Shown here one piece after another: positions 1 to 7,688 of a stretch of 51,621 nt of DNA. Every line of letters starts with the position of its first letter. Within the stretch, counting starts at the first letter, position 1. The translations under genes were made by a program, and so were the position numbers. Origin of the DNA: Flavobacterium proteolyticum (GTDB taxonomy: Bacteria > Bacteroidota > Bacteroidia > Flavobacteriales > Flavobacteriaceae); assembly GCF_015223105.1 (NCBI RefSeq), contig NZ_JADFTZ010000008.1, positions 1 to 51,621 on the forward strand, in the 5' to 3' direction. Under the pieces are notes generated by a model. It made no database searches, was not told the DNA's origin, and saw nothing but the letters and a program-made list of their open reading frames with translations.

Positions 1-1050
1 ATTCGCTGCATTATATCCTGTGATTTGAAAACTTCCTGTTGCAACTGAACATGTTGGTTGCGTTACTGCCCCAACTGTTGGCGCTACTGGTGTTGTTGGC
101 TGCGCATTTACCACAATATTTGCTGATACAGTTGAAGTACAACCCGATGCATTCGTTACGGTAAAAGTATACGTTCCTGAGTTAGCGGTTACTAATCCTG
201 CTGCTGAAATACTCACAACACTTGGTGTGAAAGTATACGTATTCGCTGCATTGTATCCTGTGATTTGGAAACTTCCTGTTGCTACTGAACAAGTCGGTTG
301 CGTTACTGCTCCAACTGTTGGCGCTGTAGGTGTTGTTGGTTGAGCATTTACCACAATATTTGCTGATGCAGTTGAAGTACAACCTGATGCATTCGTTACG
401 GTAAAAGTATACGTTCCTGCGTTAGCGGTTACCAATCCTGTTCCTGAGATACTCACAACACTTGGTGTAAAAGTATACGTATTCGCTGCATTATATCCTG
501 TGATTTGAAAACTTCCTGTTGCAACTGAACAAGTCGGTTGCGTTACTGCTCCAACTGTTGGCGCTGCTGGTGTTGTTGGTTGCGGATTTACCACAATATT
601 TGCTGACGCTATAGAAGTACAACCTGATGCATTCGTTACTGTAAAAGTATACGTTCCTGCGTTAGCGGTTACTAATCCTGCTGCTGAAATACTTACTACA
701 CTTGGTGTGAAAGTATACGTATTCGCTGCATTATATCCTGTGATTTGAAAACTTCCTGTTGCAACTGAACATGTTGGTTGCGTTACTGCCCCAACTGTTG
801 GCGCTACTGGTGTTGTTGGCTGCGCATTTACCACAATATTTGCTGATGCTGTTGAAGTACAACCTGATGCATTCGTTACGGTGAAAGTATAGGTTCCTGC
901 GTTAGCGGTTACCAATCCTGTTCCTGAAATACTTACTACACTTGGTGTGAAAGTATACGTATTCGCTGCATTATATCCTGTGATTTGAAAACTTCCTGTT
1001 GCTACTGAACATGTTGGATGCGTTACTGCTCCAACTGTTGGCGCTGCTGG
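1..1050. repeat. Tandem 240-bp coding repeats
   Basis: A unit of exactly 240 bp (80 codons) recurs with the same ten bases, attcgctgca, at 1, 241, 481, 721 and 961. Units differ mainly by synonymous or single-residue changes, for example SGTG versus SAAG. The array lies within the surface-protein gene, keeps its frame, and continues to the left of the window. Confidence 0.95.
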
Positions 1051-2235
1051 TGAAGTGCCTACAGTAATTGTTATTTCATCAAAACATGATAAATCTGAAG
1101 CTGTCCATCTCAATACATTTGTACCTAAAGCTAAACCATTAACTGTAGTCGATGGATTTGTTGCAGAAACAAAGGTTCCAGAACCTGATTGTACAGACCA
1201 TGTACCCGTTGCTGGTGATGTAGCTGCTAAAGTTGCGGATGTTGTGTCGCACAAACTTTGATTTGACCCAGCGTCACAAGTAGATTCTGTTGTAAAACTT
1301 CCTGCTTCTAAATAAACAACACTATCATAAGTTCCATCATTTACATCTGTAACAATTAATTTTATATGATAAGTTTGACCAGGAGTTAAACCTGTTTGTG
1401 TAGCTGTTAAAATTCTTGTATTACCATTAAGTTGAGTTCCATCAATAATTCCTAAGTATTCAGGTGTTGGGGTGTTTAGAACCCAACTTCCATTTGCAGC
1501 AATACAATTAGCAGAACTTGGAGCACCTCCACTTGATCCAACAACTCCATTATTTACAGAATTGATAGACACTTCTGAACCATTTGATAAACGAGCAATA
1601 TTTCTGGCATTATTAGTAAAACCTTGACCTCCAGCAATTCCTGGACCGCTAATTAAAAAACCAAATTTATCATTATAAGACGAACACTGATAATTGATAA
1701 AGCCACTATTGTCAGTATATTCCTCTGAACCAAAAACATATCTAAAAGAAACCGAATTTTCAACAGGAACAAAGTCAAACTCCAAAACAGCTGCATTGAA
1801 ATAATTTTGTGCACCAGCTAAAACATCTAAATCATTAATTCCGGCAGGACAAGTACCGCCTTGTCTAATTTCGCCTGTTGTACATGATGAATAGCTTGTT
1901 GCCATCTGTCCAACAGAACCTGGATGAACTCCTAATGTTAATGGAATTGTAGAGGTGTGACCTGTAGTTAAAACAACTCCATTTGTGAAGCCTAATTGCG
2001 CTAAAGTAGTAGTTGCTGTTGAAAAATATCCAACCTGATAGCGTCCAGCATCATTATAAACACCTCTAAATACAACATTTGAAATTGTTGTTCCACTACC
2101 TGTAGGCACTAAAACACCATTCACCAATTGAGTTGGAGTATATAATGTATTATTAATTGTAATTTGAGAATAAGCTGGTAATAATGCAAAAAGAAAAATT
2201 ATTATTAGTATTATCGATTTGAGAAACTTTTTCAT
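1..2235 (-). CDS. Repeat-containing surface protein with choice-of-anchor L-like N-terminus (partial; 3' end outside window)
   Basis: The reading frame starts at the ATG complementary to 2233-2235 and stays open to base 1, so at least 745 codons are present and the C-terminus is missing. Residues 1-24 are a Sec signal peptide (MKKFLKS, then a run of I/L/F, then AYSQ). The next roughly 300 residues resemble the choice-of-anchor L domain of Bacteroidetes surface proteins, with motifs such as VLTTGHTS, FDFVPVENSVSFRYVFGSEEY and YHIKLIVTDVND. After about residue 400 come near-identical 80-residue repeats containing TCSVATGSFQITGY and YTFTVTNASGCTS. Proteins of this build usually end in a T9SS or gliding-associated sorting domain, which would lie outside the window. 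It sits 3 bp downstream of the beta-helix gene, so the two probably form an operon. Role in adhesion is inferred. Confidence 0.8.
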   Translation of the reverse strand, partial: MKKFLKSIILIIIFLFALLPAYSQITINNTLYTPTQLVNGVLVPTGSGTTISNVVFRGVYNDAGRYQVGYFSTATTTLAQLGFTNGVVLTTGHTSTIPLTLGVHPGSVGQMATSYSSCTTGEIRQGGTCPAGINDLDVLAGAQNYFNAAVLEFDFVPVENSVSFRYVFGSEEYTDNSGFINYQCSSYNDKFGFLISGPGIAGGQGFTNNARNIARLSNGSEVSINSVNNGVVGSSGGAPSSANCIAANGSWVLNTPTPEYLGIIDGTQLNGNTRILTATQTGLTPGQTYHIKLIVTDVNDGTYDSVVYLEAGSFTTESTCDAGSNQSLCDTTSATLAATSPATGTWSVQSGSGTFVSATNPSTTVNGLALGTNVLRWTASDLSCFDEITITVGTSPAAPTVGAVTHPTCSVATGSFQITGYNAANTYTFTPSVVSISGTGLVTANAGTYTFTVTNASGCTSTASANIVVNAQPTTPVAPTVGAVTQPTCSVATGSFQITGYNAANTYTFTPSVVSISAAGLVTANAGTYTFTVTNASGCTSIASANIVVNPQPTTPAAPTVGAVTQPTCSVATGSFQITGYNAANTYTFTPSVVSISGTGLVTANAGTYTFTVTNASGCTSTASANIVVNAQPTTPTAPTVGAVTQPTCSVATGSFQITGYNAANTYTFTPSVVSISAAGLVTANSGTYTFTVTNASGCTSTVSANIVVNAQPTTPVAPTVGAVTQPTCSVATGSFQITGYNAAN

Positions 2236-2238
2236 ATT

Positions 2239-5200
2239 CTAATTTTGATTTAAAATTTTTATTGTCTTTTTTACTCCATTTGCACAAGTGATATTCACAA
2301 TATAAACACCAGATGCTAGATCAATATTTTTATTAAAAGTTAAAACTTCTTCTTTAATCAAAGTATTAACAATCAATCTTCCATTAATATCATATAATTC
2401 GATTTTTAAAAGTGGCGTATTACTCAATACTTCGAATTCTGAATTTAATATTGAGGCTTGAACAGTAGTTACAACTTCATCAATCTCATCGTTTTCTCCA
2501 TTTAATTTGTAAATTATTTCAAATCTATTCTGTGTATCATCAGGATAAAAGAAGTAATTTGCTTGACTTAAATCGTGATAAAAATTTAATTTTTTATCAT
2601 GTAAATAAATACTTTGCGTATTGAAAACACCCTCTTTTTTACTTAAACTAATAGTTAACATTGATGATGGATTTTGTAACGAATAATCCAATGCAACTTT
2701 ATCTGTTAATTGAAATGCCTCTCTTCCTTGGATAACTAATTTTTCATCCCCTAAAACCGAATAAAATTTAACTGGTGACAACGAATTAATTGGTCCATCG
2801 TATGCTTCATCAAAATCATTAGTTGCTCCCGATATGTAACCTACTAACAATTCATTATATCTTCCCTCTGCATCAGCTAAACGCAACCAATATCTATCTT
2901 TTTCATCATTTGCCCCTTTGTAAAATTGGTTGTTACTTGGAATGTCTTTTGTTCTCTGTTTATTAGTGAACAACACAGTTCCATTGACTTTAGGACGTAC
3001 CATAAATCCTTGAGCAGAAGCAATATATCCATTTGGCAAAATACCATTTGGTGATTGAGTGGTAGCACTTGGAACCCCAACTCCCCCTGTTAAATTAAAG
3101 GACGCATAGTCAGCTTGCTGATAAAGTCCACTCCCCGGATAAGGTGTATTAGCCGACCATAAATAAACCGTACCATAAATTTTATCACTATTTTCATTAT
3201 AAAAATCTTCAAATTTAATTGCTCCAGGATATGGATTTCCTAACAAAGTGAAATTTCTAAATGCATTATGTTCATTATCATAATACTTTACAGTTGCATT
3301 ATAATTTCCGTTATTAGATGTACCTGAATAATTTAAAGTTATATTGGCTGGAGTTGTTCCAACACTTGTTTTTACTCTTGTAATGAAACCAGTTGCAACT
3401 GTTGGCTCACTTACTAGCGACCTCCAACCTTGATAACTAAAATTCACTCCATTAACACAAAAATCAGGATCCCAATAATATTTAATATCAAAGTTTGTAT
3501 TAAACACAGGAAGAATGGCATTACTCACTGGCTTACTCCAATAAACATAATCCCAACGAATTTTATTCCCTGTATCTTTAGTAAAGTTTATATTGGGCGT
3601 TACGATAGATTCGTTATTTAAATCTAACGGATAGTTTACCTGAACTAAATTACCTCTACTCTTTACGTTTATTATACCATTATTAAAAATGGAATTTACT
3701 ACATAAACATAAGTACCTAATTCATCTGCACCTACATTTGATTTACTATCGTTATCAATTACAAGTGTTTTTCCCGTTTTTACAGTCATAACACAAGCGT
3801 CAATATTACCATAAGTTGATGTATTATAGTCGTAATCAATGATTACATGTTCATCAACTGTTGGAATTGTTTTTCTTGACCATCCAATAGGTGTACCTTT
3901 TGTAAATGTTCCTAAAACTGTAGTAGTTCCTGGGTTTGTTGTTTTAGCAACTCTAAAAGTTCCGGTTGTAGGAACAGCTGTAACTTTATAATATCCATTA
4001 TATCCTGCCGGTGTAAATCCTTCAATTACAACCCAATTGCCGACAACTAAACCATGAGTAGCTTTTGTAAAGGTAATTACAGAAGTAGCCCATGTTGCTG
4101 CTGTAATGGCATTTGGTAGATTTGCTCCCTTATCGAAAGTTATTACATCTGCATCTGTGGCAGTTGTGGTTACATCTCCCCATGTATTCAATGTTGAACA
4201 AATAAATGTTGCTGAAGCAGCACCACAAGTACCTGTGAAACGATCGTTACAAATGGTTAGCGGTAAGCTAGATGGAAGTGCTGTAGAATTTTCCGTATAT
4301 CCCGGAGCTGCTACTATGGTAGTATCTGCACCAAATTCAGGTTTACTAACTGACACTCCTAAGCCATCTGCAACCATATCACCATTACCACCAATTCCTG
4401 CACCTAAATCATTTATTTTAATTGAATTCTTAGGAATATCTTTATTATAAAGATTTACTTGAGTACCTGAATAAACTGAATTAAATGTATTATTTTCTAA
4501 AACTACATCGAAAACAGGCGCAGTACTACCCTTATCAAAACTGATATCTTCACCTTTATCAACAGCATTATTATTTGTAAATGAACATGATTTTATATTA
4601 ATATTAGATGTAACATCGCTTGAGTTAGTTATTGTAATAGCGCCACCATCGGAAGAGGCTGCTGTTGTGGAATTATTAGAAAAACTACAATTAGATATAG
4701 TTACATTTGAATCTACAGAAGGGTTAATTATAATAGCCCCTCCTCCAAAGGCACTCCCTCCTCCAGCAGTAATATTACTATCAAAACATGAATTCAATAT
4801 TGTTAACGTACCCCCTTTATGAGCAATTGCGCCTCCAGTTGTAGCACCATTTGCATCAAAAGTAGAATTTGTGATAGTTACATTTGCAGAGGCTCCTTGA
4901 ATTAAAATTGCTCCTCCATCTAAAGCACTTATCACATTATTATTCATGCTACAATTTTCAATATTAACAGTAGCATTATTTATTTTTAATGCACCTCCAT
5001 AATTTGCTGAAGCAACTCTATTACAGGGTAAAGAAGAATTCTTAATTGTAACACTTGTAGTTGAACCTGAAATATATAACGAACCTTGACCTCCAGACCC
5101 AACATTAGCATAAATAATGACTTGATCAAAAATTATACCTGTTCCAGAAGAAATTGTCATAGCTATTCCATCAGATGCACAGTCATATTTTGTTATTTGA

Positions 5201-5595
5201 ATTCCTTTGAAAACCGCATTATTTGCAGTAAGATTTCCCCATCTAACAGTACCAGTTACAGAACCAGATTCAAAAATTGTGTTTGCAGCTCCTGCGCCTA
5301 TAATTTGAATATTATTTTTATTAAATGCAATTGTTCCTGTACTAATATATGTTCCTGAATCAACATAAATAATATCACCACTAGTTGCAATTGCGTAAGC
5401 AGCAGCAAGTGTTAATTTAGGAGAACCTGCTGTTAATCCTGAATTTGCATCATTTCCAAAAGCAGAACAATAAACATCGTTGAGAGCTGAACCATCATTT
5501 ACATATATATTGGCTGAAAACACATCAGAACAGAAAAAGAAAGCTACAATGAATACAATGATTCTAAATCTAAATAAATAGTAATTTTTATTCAT
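2239..5595 (-). CDS. Secreted right-handed beta-helix protein with T9SS type A sorting domain
   Basis: This 1118-aa protein begins with a signal peptide (hydrophobic stretch IIVFIVAFFFCSDVFSA, about residues 12-28). Residues about 30-420 contain many short repeats of the form I-NCSF-NN or ITNSTFDANGA, typical of a right-handed parallel beta-helix (pectin-lyase fold), after a start (SGLTAGSPKLTLAAAYAIA, GDIIYVDSGTY) seen in Bacteroidetes beta-helix proteins. The last 75 or so residues (LYDINGRLIVN, NIDLASGVYIVNI, KTIKILNQN) match a type A sorting domain, which directs export by the type IX secretion system and cell-surface attachment. No catalytic residues for a named lyase family can be assigned. 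It is followed after 3 bp by the repeat-containing surface-protein gene. Confidence 0.85.
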   Translation of the reverse strand: MNKNYYLFRFRIIVFIVAFFFCSDVFSANIYVNDGSALNDVYCSAFGNDANSGLTAGSPKLTLAAAYAIATSGDIIYVDSGTYISTGTIAFNKNNIQIIGAGAANTIFESGSVTGTVRWGNLTANNAVFKGIQITKYDCASDGIAMTISSGTGIIFDQVIIYANVGSGGQGSLYISGSTTSVTIKNSSLPCNRVASANYGGALKINNATVNIENCSMNNNVISALDGGAILIQGASANVTITNSTFDANGATTGGAIAHKGGTLTILNSCFDSNITAGGGSAFGGGAIIINPSVDSNVTISNCSFSNNSTTAASSDGGAITITNSSDVTSNINIKSCSFTNNNAVDKGEDISFDKGSTAPVFDVVLENNTFNSVYSGTQVNLYNKDIPKNSIKINDLGAGIGGNGDMVADGLGVSVSKPEFGADTTIVAAPGYTENSTALPSSLPLTICNDRFTGTCGAASATFICSTLNTWGDVTTTATDADVITFDKGANLPNAITAATWATSVITFTKATHGLVVGNWVVIEGFTPAGYNGYYKVTAVPTTGTFRVAKTTNPGTTTVLGTFTKGTPIGWSRKTIPTVDEHVIIDYDYNTSTYGNIDACVMTVKTGKTLVIDNDSKSNVGADELGTYVYVVNSIFNNGIINVKSRGNLVQVNYPLDLNNESIVTPNINFTKDTGNKIRWDYVYWSKPVSNAILPVFNTNFDIKYYWDPDFCVNGVNFSYQGWRSLVSEPTVATGFITRVKTSVGTTPANITLNYSGTSNNGNYNATVKYYDNEHNAFRNFTLLGNPYPGAIKFEDFYNENSDKIYGTVYLWSANTPYPGSGLYQQADYASFNLTGGVGVPSATTQSPNGILPNGYIASAQGFMVRPKVNGTVLFTNKQRTKDIPSNNQFYKGANDEKDRYWLRLADAEGRYNELLVGYISGATNDFDEAYDGPINSLSPVKFYSVLGDEKLVIQGREAFQLTDKVALDYSLQNPSSMLTISLSKKEGVFNTQSIYLHDKKLNFYHDLSQANYFFYPDDTQNRFEIIYKLNGENDEIDEVVTTVQASILNSEFEVLSNTPLLKIELYDINGRLIVNTLIKEEVLTFNKNIDLASGVYIVNITCANGVKKTIKILNQN

Positions 5596-5650
5596 ATGGT
5601 GTTCAGATTAATTTATTAGCAATTATTTAACGTGCTGTTAATCATTTGTT

Positions 5651-5658
5651 CAAAAGTA
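5651..5658 (-). promoter_or_regulatory. Candidate -7 element for the surface-protein operon
   Basis: The - strand reads TACTTTTG, a match to the Bacteroidetes -7 element TAnnTTTG, about 55 bases upstream of the beta-helix gene start. No clear -33 TTG is seen. Confidence 0.45.
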
Positions 5659-5694
5659 AGTAAACATGATTCACGTAATAATAAAAAAAATAAC

Positions 5695-5702
5695 TATTTT
5701 TG
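5695..5702 (+). promoter_or_regulatory. Candidate -7 element for the 5722 gene
   Basis: TATTTTTG matches TAnnTTTG and lies 19 bases before the ATG at 5722. This placement supports that start and argues against the longer in-frame start at 5632, which would lie upstream of the promoter. Confidence 0.45.
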
Positions 5703-5721
5703 GATTTTAGAACATATACAT

Positions 5722-7203
5722 ATGATTATAGACGAAAGCAAAAAACTCATAGAATCAATGTCTATGAACGAAAAAAGGTATTTTAAAATATTTATAAATA
5801 AAAATATTTTTGGAAGTCAGAATAAATACCTATTACTTTTTGATATTATCAACAGTAACACAACAATCACTGAAGATACTTTAAAAAAACATGTAAAAGA
5901 ACAAGATTATTCGGATAAAAATATTTCTTATGATATTAATTATTTAAACAAAATCATACTACGCTCTTTAAATGAATTTCATCACGAGAAAACGATTAGT
6001 CTTAAACTTCAAAACCATATCAAATCGGTTGAAATTTTATTCTATAAAGGATTATATGATGAATGCTTAAAAATTATTAGAAAAGCAAAAAAACTAAGTC
6101 TCAAAAATGAAAATGAAATCTTAATTCTTGAATTATTGAATTGGGAAAAAAAATGCATGGGATATTCAAAAGGATTCTACGGTGCTATGTCGGTTAATGA
6201 AAAAATAGATAATTACTTTAATTACATAAAAGAAAACAGAGAAATTACCGATTTATATTATCACAGTTATTTCTTAAAAAACAACGTTGGAAAAATACCT
6301 TTCGAGGGAATTCTTGAAGAATTCAATAAAATTATTGGAAATGCTATTTTTAAGAGAGATGGATCGAGCCTGCATTCAGTTCAATCTAAAATATTTTATT
6401 TTTTAACAATAGCAAATTACTTTCACGTTATTAATAAAAAAGAAAAAGAACTACTTAACCTAGAAAAAACGATTGATGTTTTCGACAACAACCCTTTTTA
6501 TAAAGAAGAAAACCCATTAGACTATATTTCTGTTTATACGCGAATTATTGACATCTATAAAAAAAGTGACGATACAACTTTTCATAACAAAATCGAAGCT
6601 TTACGTGGATTTGAAAACATTTTAGATTTTCAAAAAAGTGTAGCACAAGAGCGTATTTTCTTTCACACCAATCAAGCTGAATTAGAATTTTTAATTTTTA
6701 ATAATAATTTTGAAGAGGGTTTAAGAATGATGCAAATAGTAGCAAAATCTTTGAAGGAAAACAAATTCAATATTGAACCCTACTATTTCATTGGGATGTA
6801 TTATCAGTTTGCTTGTATATTACTAATCAATAAAAACCTATCACAAAGCTTAAAATACATTAACTTAATTCTGAATGAATTCAAGTTGGAAGATCGACCA
6901 AAAACATTTATCAAAACGGAGATTATAAATCTCATCATTCACTACGAATTGAAAAACTATAAATTAGTACTTCACAATCACAGTACTTTTAATAAAAAAT
7001 ACAAGCGTGTTTTTAAACTAAACTTTATTGAGAAAAATATAATACAAGCAATTATTCAAATTTCTGAAAATCCCTTTAGTACTAATGAAACAGTAGAATT
7101 CAAAAAATTACATACCAAAATTCAGAAAAAAAATGATTTAGAGGATAACATTTCAAATAAAATTTATAGAAAATACATAGACTCAAAATTAAATCGCAAC
7201 TGA
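5722..7203 (+). CDS. Uncharacterised helical (TPR-like) cytoplasmic protein
   Basis: The product is 493 aa from the ATG at 5722; an in-frame start at 5632 would add 30 unconvincing residues. There is no signal peptide or membrane segment. The sequence is Lys/Asn/Ile-rich and almost wholly alpha-helical in character, with repeated helix pairs (for example around SVEILFYKGLYDECLKIIRK and YFIGMYYQFACILLINKNLS) reminiscent of tetratricopeptide-like solenoids, but no canonical TPR consensus could be confirmed. It is divergently oriented to the T9SS surface-protein operon, with about 125 bp between starts. I do not recognise the family and assign no function. Confidence 0.7.
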   Translation: MIIDESKKLIESMSMNEKRYFKIFINKNIFGSQNKYLLLFDIINSNTTITEDTLKKHVKEQDYSDKNISYDINYLNKIILRSLNEFHHEKTISLKLQNHIKSVEILFYKGLYDECLKIIRKAKKLSLKNENEILILELLNWEKKCMGYSKGFYGAMSVNEKIDNYFNYIKENREITDLYYHSYFLKNNVGKIPFEGILEEFNKIIGNAIFKRDGSSLHSVQSKIFYFLTIANYFHVINKKEKELLNLEKTIDVFDNNPFYKEENPLDYISVYTRIIDIYKKSDDTTFHNKIEALRGFENILDFQKSVAQERIFFHTNQAELEFLIFNNNFEEGLRMMQIVAKSLKENKFNIEPYYFIGMYYQFACILLINKNLSQSLKYINLILNEFKLEDRPKTFIKTEIINLIIHYELKNYKLVLHNHSTFNKKYKRVFKLNFIEKNIIQAIIQISENPFSTNETVEFKKLHTKIQKKNDLEDNISNKIYRKYIDSKLNRN

Positions 7204-7349
7204 TTAAAACTAATTAATACTTTTGCAAAAAAACATTTATTAATCAAGTTCTATTCCTGAACACGAAATTGAACACGATTTTATAAAAAACTAGTAAATT
7301 TTGGTCTCGGAAGCCCAGTAAATACGTTTAAAATTTACTGATTGCCGAA

Positions 7350-7391
7350 TTCATAACCCTGAGGTCACGGGTTCAACTCCCGTCTTCGCTA
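7350..7391 (+). pseudogene. 3' half of a tRNA gene (CAT anticodon, Met-type), 5' half missing
   Basis: From 7350 the sequence reads as the anticodon loop TTCATAA, 3' anticodon strand CCCTG, variable loop AGGTC, a perfect T-arm (ACGGG, loop TTCAACT, CCCGT), the 3' acceptor strand CTTCGCT and discriminator A. Upstream there is no strand that pairs with CCCTG or with CTTCGCT, so D-arm and 5' acceptor are absent. Such 3'-half copies are what tRNA-targeting integrases leave at one end of an integrated element. This inference is not backed by an integrase gene inside the window. Confidence 0.65.
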
Positions 7392-7400
7392 CGAAAAGTA

Positions 7401-7433
7401 AAACCCTAAACAGCAATTGTTTAGGGTTTTTTT
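7401..7433 (+). terminator. Strong intrinsic terminator
   Basis: A perfect 12-bp stem, AAACCCTAAACA paired with TGTTTAGGGTTT, around a 5-base loop and followed by a T run. It immediately follows the tRNA relic. Confidence 0.8.
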
Positions 7434-7652
7434 ATTGCTTTTTAGTTCTTAAAAATCTTAGACCTCAAACTCTTGGAGTGAGGAATTTTTAAAGTTAGAA
7501 ACCAAACCTCCTTTAGATTTTTAATTTATATAATTTTTCAAAACTGTATTAATCATTATTATTACTTACAAAATCAAACTTATCAACAAAAATACATTAT
7601 AATTTGTTGATTACTATTTATTCAAACAAGACCAAAAAGTCTTTTTAATATT

Positions 7653-7660
7653 TAAATTTG
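7653..7660 (+). promoter_or_regulatory. Candidate nrdD -7 element
   Basis: TAAATTTG matches TAnnTTTG, 28 bases before the nrdD ATG at 7689. A half-match to the FNR-type box (TGAT at 7608) lies upstream but is not at the spacing seen in the denitrification promoters. Confidence 0.5.
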
Positions 7661-7688
7661 TTCCATACCACAATAAAAATTCTACAAT

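Larger units (their letters stand above)
7204..7688. other. 485-bp intergenic region with tRNA relic, hairpins and the nrdD promoter
   Basis: No protein gene is seen. A -7-like TACTTTTG lies at 7218-7225. An inverted repeat CAGTAAAT/ATTTACTG occupies 7316-7323 and 7333-7340, directly before the tRNA 3'-half relic at 7350-7391, and a strong terminator sits at 7401-7433. A weaker imperfect hairpin (CCTCA/TGAGG flanked by AAAAAT/ATTTTT) lies near 7448-7493. The promoter-to-terminator span of about 200 bases could be a short transcription unit. Confidence 0.5.

Noticed and set aside
1..1050. Regular repeats at the left end considered as a CRISPR array
   Set aside because: The period is 240 bp with no unique spacers, and the repeats translate in one open frame of a surface protein.
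4106..4450. 114-aa frame on the + strand inside the beta-helix gene
   Set aside because: It lies entirely opposite a well-supported secreted protein gene and has no start signals or family resemblance. Many similar shadow frames were dropped for the same reason.
7300..7433. tmRNA or complete tRNA gene around the T-arm-like sequence
   Set aside because: No 5' strand pairs with the acceptor CTTCGCT or with the anticodon strand CCCTG, and no tag-peptide region is seen. Called a 3'-half relic instead.
7608..7619. FNR-type half site upstream of nrdD (TGATTACTATTT)
   Set aside because: Only one half matches, and no -7 element ends 36.5 bp from its centre.
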